Positions 26,060-33,703 of a stretch of DNA of 64,000 nucleotides are shown here, piece by piece (the first letter of the stretch is position 1; every line of letters begins with the position of its first letter). The stretch is from Holophagales bacterium. GTDB lineage: Bacteria; Acidobacteriota; Thermoanaerobaculia; UBA5066. The stretch spans positions 186,001 to 250,000 of the forward strand of contig JADJVF010000001.1 of the NCBI GenBank assembly GCA_016716705.1, read 5' to 3'. The position numbers and the translations under genes were made by a program. The notes beneath the pieces were generated by a model. It saw only the letters and a program-made list of their open reading frames with translations, made no database searches and was not told where the DNA came from.

Positions 26060-27040
26060 ATGTCGAGGCCCGACTTCAACCTCCTCGGTACCCTCGAGGT
26101 GCTGCTCGCCGAAGGGAGCGTCGCGCGCGCGTCCCGAAGGCTCGGGCTCAGCTCGTCGGCGATGAGCCGCGCGCTCGCGCGGCTGCGTGCGACGACCGGC
26201 GATCCGCTGCTGGTTCGGGCGGGCCGCGGCCTCGTTCCGACCCCCCGGGCGCTCGAGCTCCGCGATCGGGTCAGCCAGCTCGTGCTGGACGCGGAGGCGG
26301 TGCTGCGCCCCGCCGAGGACGTCCGGCTCGACACGCTGGAACGGAGCTTCACGCTGCGATCGGCCGAAGGCTTCGTGGAGAACTTCGGCGCGAGCCTCCT
26401 CGCGCGCGTCGGCAGGGAGGCTCCCGGCGTGCGGCTGCGCTTCGTGCAGAAGCTCGACAAGGACAACGTGCCGCTGCGCGACGCGAACGTCGATCTCGAA
26501 ACGGGAGTCGTCGACGGCGCGACCGACCCCGAGGTGCGCGTGCAGGCGTTGTTCCGCGACCGCTACGTCGGCGTCGTCCGGTCAGGGCACCCGCTGTGCA
26601 AGGGAAGGATCACGCCGGCGCGGTATGCGGCGGGCCGGCACGTCTTCGTCTCGCGGCGGGGCCGGAGCACGGGCCCGATGGACGACGCCCTGAAGCTGCT
26701 CGGGCTGGAACGCGAGATCGCGACGGTGGTGGGCGGCTTCTCGACCGCGCTGGCGCTGGCTCGCTCGACGGAACTCGTCGCCACGGTCCCCGAGCGGCAC
26801 ACGGGGAACCTGCGCGAGGGCATGCACACCTTCCCGCTTCCGGTCGCCACACCCGGGTTCACCGTCTCGATGCTCTGGCACCCGCGGTTCCAGGCCGATG
26901 CCGCGCACCGCTGGCTTCGCGGCTGCGTGAAGGACGTGTGCGAGGAGCCACCGGATCGGGCGACGCCTCCGCCCCGGCACGGTCGCCGGCGGCAGGAAAC
27001 CGCACCGCCTGTACGATGGCGGCGTGACGGACGCGCCTGA
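26060..27040 (+). CDS. LysR family transcriptional regulator
   Basis: 326 residues. The N-terminal winged helix 'FNLLGTLEVLLAEGSVARAS' to 'RRLGLSSSAMSRALARLR' (residues 6-45) is a standard LysR DNA-binding domain of the NodD/LeuO-like 'DLNLL' subgroup. The substrate-binding domain from about 90 has 'DVDLETGV'-like strands and 'FVSRRGR', also of that subgroup. It is divergent from an MFS exporter, the usual layout when the regulator controls export in response to the exported compound. The last 40 residues are Arg/Pro-rich and overlap the next gene by 17 bases, so the tail is probably unimportant. Confidence 0.88.
   Translation: MSRPDFNLLGTLEVLLAEGSVARASRRLGLSSSAMSRALARLRATTGDPLLVRAGRGLVPTPRALELRDRVSQLVLDAEAVLRPAEDVRLDTLERSFTLRSAEGFVENFGASLLARVGREAPGVRLRFVQKLDKDNVPLRDANVDLETGVVDGATDPEVRVQALFRDRYVGVVRSGHPLCKGRITPARYAAGRHVFVSRRGRSTGPMDDALKLLGLEREIATVVGGFSTALALARSTELVATVPERHTGNLREGMHTFPLPVATPGFTVSMLWHPRFQADAAHRWLRGCVKDVCEEPPDRATPPPRHGRRRQETAPPVRWRRDGRA
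27012..27017 (+). promoter_or_regulatory. Putative -10 element (TACGAT), leaderless
   Basis: TACGAT ends six bases before GTG 27024, inside the last codons of lysR. It would give the SDR-DUF2867 gene its own promoter. Confidence 0.4.
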
Positions 27041-28489
27041 GGACCCCGGCCCCGGACTCATCCTCCTGACGGGCGCGACCGGCTACGTCGGCGGCCGGCT
27101 CCTGCGCGCGCTCGCGGCGCGCGGCCACCGCGTCCGCTGCCTCGCCCGGCGGCCGGAGGCCCTCGCTGCCCGGGTCCCCGCGGGCACCGAGGTCGTCCCG
27201 GGAGACTGCCTGCGGCGGGACACGCTCGACCCGGCGCTCGCGGGCGTCCACACGGCCTACTACCTCGTCCACTCGATGGCGGCGGGCGCCGCGTTCGAGG
27301 AGCAGGACCGCCTCGCCGCCCGCAACTTCGGCGAGGCGGCGCGCGCCGCGGGGGTGCGGAAGATCGTCTACCTCGGCGGCCTCGGCGAGGCGGGAGCGGG
27401 GCTCTCGGCCCACCTCCGCAGCCGCCAGGAGACGGGCGACGTGCTCCGGTCCGCCTCGGGCGTCCCGGTCGTCGAGCTGCGCGCCTCGGTCGTCCTCGGC
27501 TCGGGGAGCCTGTCGTTCGAGCTCATCCGGTCGCTCGTCGAGCGCCTGCCCGCCATGATCTGCCCCCGCTGGGTGGAGACGAAAGCGCAGCCGATCGCGA
27601 TCGAGGACCTCGTCGCCTACCTGCTCGCCGCCCTCGACCTGGACCCGGGGAGGGGCGCACCGTGGAGATCGGCGGCGCCGACCAGGTGACGTACGGCGAC
27701 CTCATGCGGGAGTACGCGGCGCAGCGGGGCCTGAAGCGCTGGCTGATCCCGGTGCCCGTCCTGACGCCCCGCCTGTCGAGCCTGTGGCTCGGCCTGACGA
27801 CGCCGGTCTACGCGCGCGTCGGGCGCAAGCTGATCGAGGGGGTGAGCAACCCGACCGTCGTGCGGGACGACGCGGCCCGCCGGCTCTTCCCCGCGATCGT
27901 GCCGATGGGCCTGCAGAGGGCCATCGAGCGCGCCCTCGCGAACGAGGACGAGGAGTTCGCCGCGACGCGCTGGTCCGACGCCCTCTCGTCGGGCGGTGCG
28001 GCGCCCGGCGGCTACGGGGGCCTGCGGGTCGGCGCCCGGCTCGTCGACTCGCGCGTGGCGAAGGTCGCGGCGACGGCGGCGCAGGCGTTCACGCCGATCC
28101 GCCGGATCGGCGGCCGGAGCGGCTGGTACTACGCCAACTTCCTCTGGCGCCTCCGCGGCTTCCTCGACCTCCTCGTCGGCGGCGTCGGCGTCCGCCGCGG
28201 CCGGCGCAACCCGGAGACTCTCGCCGTGGGAGACGCTCTCGACTTCTGGCGGGTCGAGGCCTTCGAGCCGGACCGGTGGCTGCGCCTGGCCGCCGAGATG
28301 AAGCTCCCCGGCCGGGCCTGGCTCGAGTTCGAGGTGAGGGAGGAGGAGGGCGGCGCGACCATCCGGCAGACCGCCGAGTTCGACCCCGCCGGGCTCGCCG
28401 GCCTCCTCTACTGGTACGGCGTCTACCCGCTGCACGTCCTCGTCTTCCGAGGGATGCTCCGGGAGATCGCGGCCCGGGCGACGCGCTAG
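27024..28489 (+). CDS. NAD(P)-binding SDR with C-terminal DUF2867, with one frameshift
   Basis: About 488 residues after repair, typical for this two-domain family. The Rossmann part starts 'ILLTGATGYVGGRLLRALA' and shows 'AYYLVHSMAAG', 'KIVYLGGLGE' and 'VVELRASVVLGSGSLSFELI', as in YbjT-like atypical SDRs. The frame breaks near 27647-27660, in GGGGAGGGGC; one added base joins 'DLDPGRG' to 'TVEIGGADQVTYGDLMREYA'. The C-terminal half ('GWYYANFLWRLRGFLDLLVGGVG', 'AFEPDRWLRLAAEMKLPGRAWLEFEV') is DUF2867. The function is unproven; homologues are annotated as NmrA-like or nucleoside-diphosphate-sugar epimerases. Its stop overlaps the convergent BLUF gene stop by four bases. Confidence 0.82.
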
Positions 28490-28923
28490 CTGCCGTCGCG
28501 GCTCACGATCGCCGCGGTGGCCATCAGCTCCTCGAGGAGCGCGAGGGCGGCCTTGCCGCTCATCCCGAACGGATCGAGGACCGGGCTCTCCGAGAACCTC
28601 AGGATGGTGCCCAGGTTGACCCGGTTCAGGTTCACGTTGCCCATCCGCCAGGTCGCGAAGCGCCGCTCGCCGATCTCGGCGTAGTCGAGCAGCGTGACGT
28701 CCTTGTGGCGCGGGTCGCGCAGGATGTGGCCGTAGAGCTCGTTCACCGCGGCGCGCCCCCCCTCGAGCACCTGGAGGAAGACGCCGGCCTCGGAGGAGGT
28801 GCAGAGGATGCCGGTGAGGCCGTGCGCGGCGTTGTAGGCGTGGGCCTTCTCGAGGATCGAGGCGACGAGCGCCTCGTCGATCGGACCGGTGGCGCGGCTG
28901 GCGTAGAGGAGGCGGACGAGCAT
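28486..28923 (-). CDS. BLUF-domain blue-light sensor
   Basis: 145 residues, a single BLUF domain with a short C-terminal extension. The flavin hydrogen-bond residues are present: Tyr7 in 'LVRLLYASRA', Asn31 in 'HAYNAAHGLTGIL' and Gln51 in 'FLQVLEGG'; the semi-conserved Trp/Met pair is in 'RFATWRMG'. BLUF domains bind FAD and signal through a red shift after blue light. No output domain is fused; residues 95-145 ('NLNRVNLGTILRFSESPVLDPFG' region) may form the usual capping helices. It lies 11 bases after folE on the same strand, so the two should share a transcript. The partner is unknown. Confidence 0.9.
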   Translation of the reverse strand: MLVRLLYASRATGPIDEALVASILEKAHAYNAAHGLTGILCTSSEAGVFLQVLEGGRAAVNELYGHILRDPRHKDVTLLDYAEIGERRFATWRMGNVNLNRVNLGTILRFSESPVLDPFGMSGKAALALLEELMATAAIVSRDGS

Positions 28924-28934
28924 CTCTTCTCTCC

Positions 28935-29666
28935 CTACTTCGTCCGGCCCGCCAGGAGCGAGAGGAACTCGCGCCTCAGGTCGGGGTTCTTCAGGAACGA
29001 GCCGCGCATGATGCTGTTCGTCATCTTCGAATCCGAGTCCTTCACGCCGCGCCACTTCATGCAGTAGTGGTCGGCCTCCATGACGACGGCGAGGCCGTCG
29101 GGCTGCATCTTGTTCTGCAGCAGGTCGGCGAGCTCGGTGATCGCCTCCTCCTGGATCTGGGGCCGGGCCATCACCCACTCCACGAGGCGGGCGTACTTCG
29201 AGAGGCCGATGAGGGCGGAGTGCTCGTTCGGCATCACCCCGACCCAGACCCGGCCGATGATCGGACAGAGGTGGTGCGAGCAGGCGCTGCGCACCATGAT
29301 CGGGCCCACGATCATCAGCTCGTTCAGGCGGCCCACGTTCGGGAACTCCGTCACCGGCGGCTGCGCCCCGTAGCGGCCCGCGAAGACCTCCATCAGGTAC
29401 ATCTTCGCCACGCGGCGGGCCGTGTCCCTCGTGTTGTGGTCGCTCTCGGTGTCGATGACGAGCGCCTGGAGCAGGTCCTCGACCTTCTCCGCGACCTCCA
29501 GCCGGAGCTGCTCGAGCTCCCCGGCCTCGAGGTACGCGGCGATGTTGTCGTTGGCGCGGAACCGGCCGCGCGCCTTGCGGATGCGATCCCGGATCCGGTC
29601 GGCGACGGGCGTCCGTCCGTCGCGGAGCTGGCTTACGGGTTCTACCGCCCCGGCCTGACTTGCCAT
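28935..29666 (-). CDS. folE: GTP cyclohydrolase I
   Basis: 243 residues. It makes 7,8-dihydroneopterin triphosphate from GTP, the first step to folate or other pterins. Zinc and catalytic residues are all found: Cys and two His in 'SACSHHLCPIIG', Gln-Glu in 'RPQIQEEAITEL', and His/Cys in 'ADHYCMKWRGV'. The usual CEHH reads CSHH here. 'HNTRDTARRVAKMYLMEVFAG' is the family's N-terminal helix ('DTPRRVAKM..E'). The ATG has AGGAGAT eight bases upstream. It is followed by the BLUF gene and preceded, on the same strand, by an SDR; some SDRs act in pterin reduction, but this one lacks the catalytic Tyr. Confidence 0.92.
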   Translation of the reverse strand: MASQAGAVEPVSQLRDGRTPVADRIRDRIRKARGRFRANDNIAAYLEAGELEQLRLEVAEKVEDLLQALVIDTESDHNTRDTARRVAKMYLMEVFAGRYGAQPPVTEFPNVGRLNELMIVGPIMVRSACSHHLCPIIGRVWVGVMPNEHSALIGLSKYARLVEWVMARPQIQEEAITELADLLQNKMQPDGLAVVMEADHYCMKWRGVKDSDSKMTNSIMRGSFLKNPDLRREFLSLLAGRTK

Positions 29667-29776
29667 GGACGTGATCTCCTGTGGGAAAAGGCTACCACGC
29701 GCTCCCGGGCGCCCCTGCCAGACCTCGCCACCCGGAAGGGACGTCGAAGCGGGCACTTCGCGCTTCTCGTCTCCGC

Positions 29777-30556
29777 TCACGAGGCCATCGCCGGCGGCCG
29801 GCCGGCCGCCATGCCGCCGTCGACGGGGAGGACCGCACCCGTGACGTTCGCCGCGCCGTCCGAGAGGAGGTAGAGGACCGCCGCCGCGACGTCGGCCGGC
29901 TCGGAGATCCGCCCCGTCGGGTGCATCGCCTGCGACACCTTCAGGCTCGCCTCGTTGCCGGTGATCGCCGAGGACATCGGCGTCCTCACGAGACCCGGAG
30001 AGACGACGTTCACGCGGATCCCGTAGCGTGCGAGGTCCATCGCCGCGGCGCGGGCGAGGCCGACGACGGCCGCTTTCGCCGCCGCGATCGCGGCGTGGTT
30101 GGGAAGGCCCACCGAGGCCGCCGCCGAGCCGAAGAGGACGACCGACCCACCCCGCTGCTTCCGCATCGGGCCAAGCGCGGCGTGGAGCGCGCGAAACGCG
30201 GAGCCGGCGTTGAGGTCGAGCTGCATCGCGAAGTCCTCGTCGCTGGTCGCCGAGATGGGCCTGAGGAGGATGGAACCGACGGCGTGGACCCAGCCGTCGA
30301 GGCGGCCGGTCCGCGCGACGGCCTCCACCGCGGCGGACGACAGGGCGGCCCGCGATCCGGCGTCCGCGGCGTACGCGCTCGCGGCACCCGCCCGCCCCGC
30401 GAGGTCGTCCAGCTCCGCGACCCGCTTGGCGAGGCGGGCCTCGTCCCTCGCCACGAGGAGAACGTTCCCCCCTTCGCGCACCACCCCCCGGGCCACCTCG
30501 CTCCCGATTCCGCCGGTTCCCCCGGCGACGACGATCGTCTTCCCCGAAAGCTTCAT
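29777..30556 (-). CDS. Short-chain dehydrogenase family protein without the catalytic Tyr
   Basis: 259 residues, a classical SDR in length. 'MKLSGKTIVVAGGTGGIGSE' contains the TGxxxGxG-type dinucleotide site (GGTGGIG), then 'LDGWVHAVGSIL' in place of NNAG, 'SVVLFGSAAASVG' with the Ser, and 'RVNVVSPGLVRTPM'. The YxxxK motif reads 'IAAAK' in 'NHAAIAAAKAAV', so the proton-donating Tyr is lost; I checked the codons. Related SDRs with 'NHEAIAAAK' exist, so this is a subfamily trait and not a local defect. The reaction is unknown. It lies upstream of folE with 110 bases between. Confidence 0.82.
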   Translation of the reverse strand: MKLSGKTIVVAGGTGGIGSEVARGVVREGGNVLLVARDEARLAKRVAELDDLAGRAGAASAYAADAGSRAALSSAAVEAVARTGRLDGWVHAVGSILLRPISATSDEDFAMQLDLNAGSAFRALHAALGPMRKQRGGSVVLFGSAAASVGLPNHAAIAAAKAAVVGLARAAAMDLARYGIRVNVVSPGLVRTPMSSAITGNEASLKVSQAMHPTGRISEPADVAAAVLYLLSDGAANVTGAVLPVDGGMAAGRPPAMAS

Positions 30557-30636
30557 GCGTCTCTCTACGTCGAAACCGGCTTGCCGGACGGGGTGCCGGC
30601 CGCGGACGCCTAGACTCCTCCCCGGAGGAGATCGCC

Positions 30637-31086
30637 ATGACCTGGAACGTCACCGTCGCCGCAATCGTCGAACGGGCCGGGCGATTCCTCGTCGTGGAGG
30701 AGATGGACCCGGGGCACCCCGGCCCCGTCTGGAACCAGCCGGCAGGACACGTCGACCCCGGCGAGGCGCTCCTCGACGCGGTCGTCCGCGAGGTCCGCGA
30801 GGAGACGGGGCTTCCGTTCACGCCGACGGACCTCGTCGGCGTCTACCAGCTCCTCGCCCGAAACGGCCGCGACTACTGCCGCTTCTGCTTCGCCGGTACG
30901 GTCCCGGACGGCGTCGAGGCCCGCGCCGAGGACCCGGAGGAGATCCTCGCCTGCCACTGGCTCACGCGCGGCGAGATCGCCGCGGGACGTCCCCGCTCGA
31001 GCGTCGTCGTCCGGTGCATCGACGACTACCTCGCGGGGATGCGCTTCCCGCTCGGGGCGGTGGCACACTTCCACGCCGACCGGTGA
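30637..31086 (+). CDS. NUDIX hydrolase (NudJ-like)
   Basis: 149 residues. The Nudix box runs from 'GHVDPGEALLDAVVREV' to 'REETGL' (about residues 37-59), with the GX5EX7REUXEEXGU pattern intact. Flanking 'VAAIVERAGRFLVVEE' and 'WNQPAGHVDPGE' resemble NudJ (YmfB) type phosphatases of thiamine or nucleoside pyrophosphates, though the substrate cannot be read from sequence. GGAGGAG precedes the ATG by about eight bases, and TAGACT at 30612 could be its -10. It is divergent from the SDR gene. Confidence 0.9.
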   Translation: MTWNVTVAAIVERAGRFLVVEEMDPGHPGPVWNQPAGHVDPGEALLDAVVREVREETGLPFTPTDLVGVYQLLARNGRDYCRFCFAGTVPDGVEARAEDPEEILACHWLTRGEIAAGRPRSSVVVRCIDDYLAGMRFPLGAVAHFHADR

Positions 31087-31128
31087 CGCCACCGCTCGGG
31101 CGGAAGGACCAGCGAACGTTTGGGAGGA

Positions 31129-31145
31129 CGACGGCACAGCCGTCG
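31129..31145 (+). terminator. Short hairpin after NUDIX gene
   Basis: CGACGGC-ACA-GCCGTCG is a perfect seven-pair stem, 43 bases after the NUDIX stop, followed by a purine-rich stretch and no T-run. It may stop or pause transcription before the GIDE-like genes. Confidence 0.35.
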
Positions 31146-31246
31146 AAGAAGAGGAGCGCCTCCTTCCGCGGCGCGGCGTACGATGGCCGACGCCCCCTCC
31201 GGCGAACGCTCTCGGCGGACGACGCTTCCGCCGACAGGGAGGTCGA

Positions 31247-32649
31247 GTGAACCAGGGCTGTGTCCGGTTCCTTCTCCTTTCGGTCGTCGTCTTCGCCGCT
31301 CTCACCGCCGCTTGGGCCTTCGCTCTGATGCCCACGGACGGCGAGCTGCCCTTGGAGAGGGCCGCGATCCTCGGTCTCCTCGGGCTCGGGACGGTCCTCT
31401 CCGTGAAGAGCCTCCTGAGGCAGCGAATGGAGATCCGCCTCCTCGAGGACGCACAGCGAGGCATCCCTCCCGCCGACGGGAAGCGCGGGGCGGCGATCGG
31501 CGAACTTCACCCGACGACGGACACCGTCCTGACGGCCCCGTTTTCCGCAAAGCCGGCGCTCGTCTATTCGTACGTGGTCTCCCGAATGGCGGAAGTCTCT
31601 CCTCCCCACGGCAAGCGGCACATGACGACGGTGAAGGCCTACGAAGGAGACGCGATGGCTCCTTGCGAGGTGCGGACCGCGTTCGGGGCCGTCCGGATCC
31701 TCGAGCCGCCCACCTTCGCGGCGGCCGGGAAGACCCACGAGGGCGCCGAGGCCGTCGCGCGCGCGACGGCCTACCTCGACGCGGCTCCCTTCGCCGAGGT
31801 CGTCTCTCCCGGCACGGTCGGCGAGATGCGGAGGAAGGTCGAGGCCGAGGAGCGGGAGAGCCTCGCGGCCACCGGGGATACCGCTACGACGGACGGATCT
31901 CGAACCCGGGCGCGCTTCTCGAATCGCCGATCGACCTCCGCGCCTGGGAGCTGTCGGAGACCCGCTTCGCGCCGGGCGAGTCCGTCACCCTCCTCGGCCG
32001 CTACGACGACTCGCGCTGTGGCTTCACGGCCGTGCCGACGGATGTCCTCGCGGGGGTCGCCCTCTACAAGGGGAGCGTGACCGAGAACGTCCGGCGGAAG
32101 CGCATGGGCGTCCGCTTCCTCGCCTCTCTCGCCCTGGTCCTCCTCGTCGCACAGGCGGCCGTGGCCGGCCGCGACGTCCGCGACCGGATGAAGGAGCGCG
32201 CGGCCCGGGTCGCGGAGGAGGAGGCGATCCCGATCGTCGTTCGCCTCTTCCGTGCCGTCGAGAACGGAGAGGTCGACGCCTTCCGTCGGCTCCTCAGGAA
32301 AGGAGCCGATCCTCGAAGCCTGGACCAGGACCACCAGGCGCTCTCCCACGTCGCGCCGAACGAGACGATGCTGAAGCTCGTCCTCGACGCGGGAGCCCCC
32401 GTCGACGCTCCGAACTCGTGGGGCGCGACGCCGCTCACCGTCGCCGTGGGAGACGGAAACCTCGGAAAGGTGAAGCTCCTCCTCGCCCGGCACGCGGACC
32501 CGAACGCCCGCGACGAGACCGGAGGCGCTCCCCTCGCGTACGCGCAGGACCCGGCGATCCGTGCCGCGCTCGTCGCTGCAGGCGCACGGGACCCGTACGA
32601 CGGGTCCACGTCCCCGACGCCGCGAGACCTTTCGCGCGGAGGCAGATGA
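31247..32649 (+). CDS. GIDE-like membrane protein with C-terminal ankyrin repeats, with one frameshift
   Basis: About 467 residues after repair. Two hydrophobic helices (about 8-25 and 33-50) precede a soluble beta-rich domain ('AAIGELHPTTDTVLTAPFSA', 'ALVYSYVVSRMAEV', 'LSETRFAPGESVTLLGRYDD'). This topology and the 'aP.s..p.vyy.y..' and 'GD.V.vlG' segments resemble GIDE/BAM domains found beside membranes in MUL1 and in bacteria; the match is tentative. A third helix (about 287-305) leads to ankyrin-like repeats ('LFRAVENGEVDAFRRLLRKG', 'LKLVLDAGAPVDAPNSWGAT'). The break is in GGGG at 31874-31877; one added G gives 'ESLAATGGYRYDG', and the paralogue has 'ESLAATGTYRCDS' there. GTG start with GGGAGG. 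The tandem copy follows after one base. Confidence 0.6.
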
Positions 32650-32650
32650 A

Positions 32651-33598
32651 GTGGCCGAGGATCGTTACCGGTTTCGCCTTCTGTTGGCGGTCGTCTTCGC
32701 GGGGCTCACCGCGGCCTGGGGCGCTTTCCTTCGCCCGGCCCATGGCGAGGCTCCCTGGCCGAAGGCCGCGTTCCTCGGGCTCCTCGGCACGGGGACGGTC
32801 CTCTCGTTCTGGAGCGTCCGGAAGATTCGGAGCGACGCGCGCCTCATCGCGGAGGCGGCCCGCGGCATCCCGCCCTCGGACGGGGAGCGCGGCGCGGCCG
32901 TCGGTGAGCTGGTTCCAACGACCGACGAGAGGCTGACGGCCCCGTTCTCCGGCGAGCCCGCGCTCCTCTACTCCTACCGGGTCGAACGGTACGCCCGGGT
33001 CCCCACGTCCTCTTCCGCGAGCAAAGGGCCCAGCCCCGCCTCCGGACCGTCGAGGCTGGTCCTCCACGAAGGAGACGCGATGGTTCCGTGCGAGATCCGA
33101 ACCCGGATCGGGCCCGTGAAGATGCTCAAGCCCCCGACCTATGGCCCGTCGTGGAACTTCATGAAAGGCCCGGAGGCCGCGGCCCGCGCGGAGGCCTTCC
33201 TCGCGTCCACGCCGTTCGCCGAGGCCGTCTACCCCGACACGTTCTACGCGGTGCGGGAGACGGCGGAAGCCGGGAAACGCGAGAGCCTCGCCGCGACGGG
33301 AACGTACCGATGCGATTCCCGGACGACCTATGGCGGCGTGACCTTCGAGTCGCCGCTCGACCTGGGCCAGTGCGATCTCAGCGAGGCCCGGTTCGGTCCG
33401 GGAGACGCCGTGACCCTCCTCGGTCTGTACGACGCGGAGCGGGGTGGCTTCACCTCGATGCCGGACGATCCCCTCGACGGGGTCACCCTCCTCGCGGGGG
33501 GCGTTTCCGAAAGCATCCAGCAAACGGAATCGATCGGTTGCGTCCTCATCGGCCTAGGCCTCGTCCTCGTCGTGATTCAGGTGATCGTCGCCTGGTAG
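32651..33598 (+). CDS. GIDE-like membrane protein, paralogue without ankyrin repeats
   Basis: 315 residues from GTG 32651, chosen because GGAGG lies eight bases upstream and the N-terminus then aligns with the paralogue before it. Same plan: two N-terminal helices ('FRLLLAVVFAGLTAAWGAF' and 'AAFLGLLGTGTVLSFWSV'), the domain with 'AAVGELVPTTDERLTAPFSG', 'ALLYSYRVERYARV', 'ARFGPGDAVTLLGLYDAERG', and a final membrane helix ('CVLIGLGLVLVVIQVIVAW') at the extreme C-terminus, where the other copy continues into ankyrin repeats. An unframed copy with no stop, it confirms where the frameshift in its neighbour lies. A recent duplication is likely. Function unknown. Confidence 0.7.
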   Translation: MAEDRYRFRLLLAVVFAGLTAAWGAFLRPAHGEAPWPKAAFLGLLGTGTVLSFWSVRKIRSDARLIAEAARGIPPSDGERGAAVGELVPTTDERLTAPFSGEPALLYSYRVERYARVPTSSSASKGPSPASGPSRLVLHEGDAMVPCEIRTRIGPVKMLKPPTYGPSWNFMKGPEAAARAEAFLASTPFAEAVYPDTFYAVRETAEAGKRESLAATGTYRCDSRTTYGGVTFESPLDLGQCDLSEARFGPGDAVTLLGLYDAERGGFTSMPDDPLDGVTLLAGGVSESIQQTESIGCVLIGLGLVLVVIQVIVAW

Positions 33599-33703
33599 AG
33601 CCTTCGGAAGCGGCCGAGGAAACCGGCGGCGAACGCCGCAGGGACGTCAGGCGCCGGACCATCCCCGGTCCGCGCAGAGCCTGCGGAGAGCGCAGTGCGC
33701 CCG

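Noticed and set aside
32646..32648. ATG at 32646 as the start of the second GIDE-like gene
   Set aside because: It is in the wrong frame; GTG 32651 aligns with the paralogue and has GGAGG upstream.
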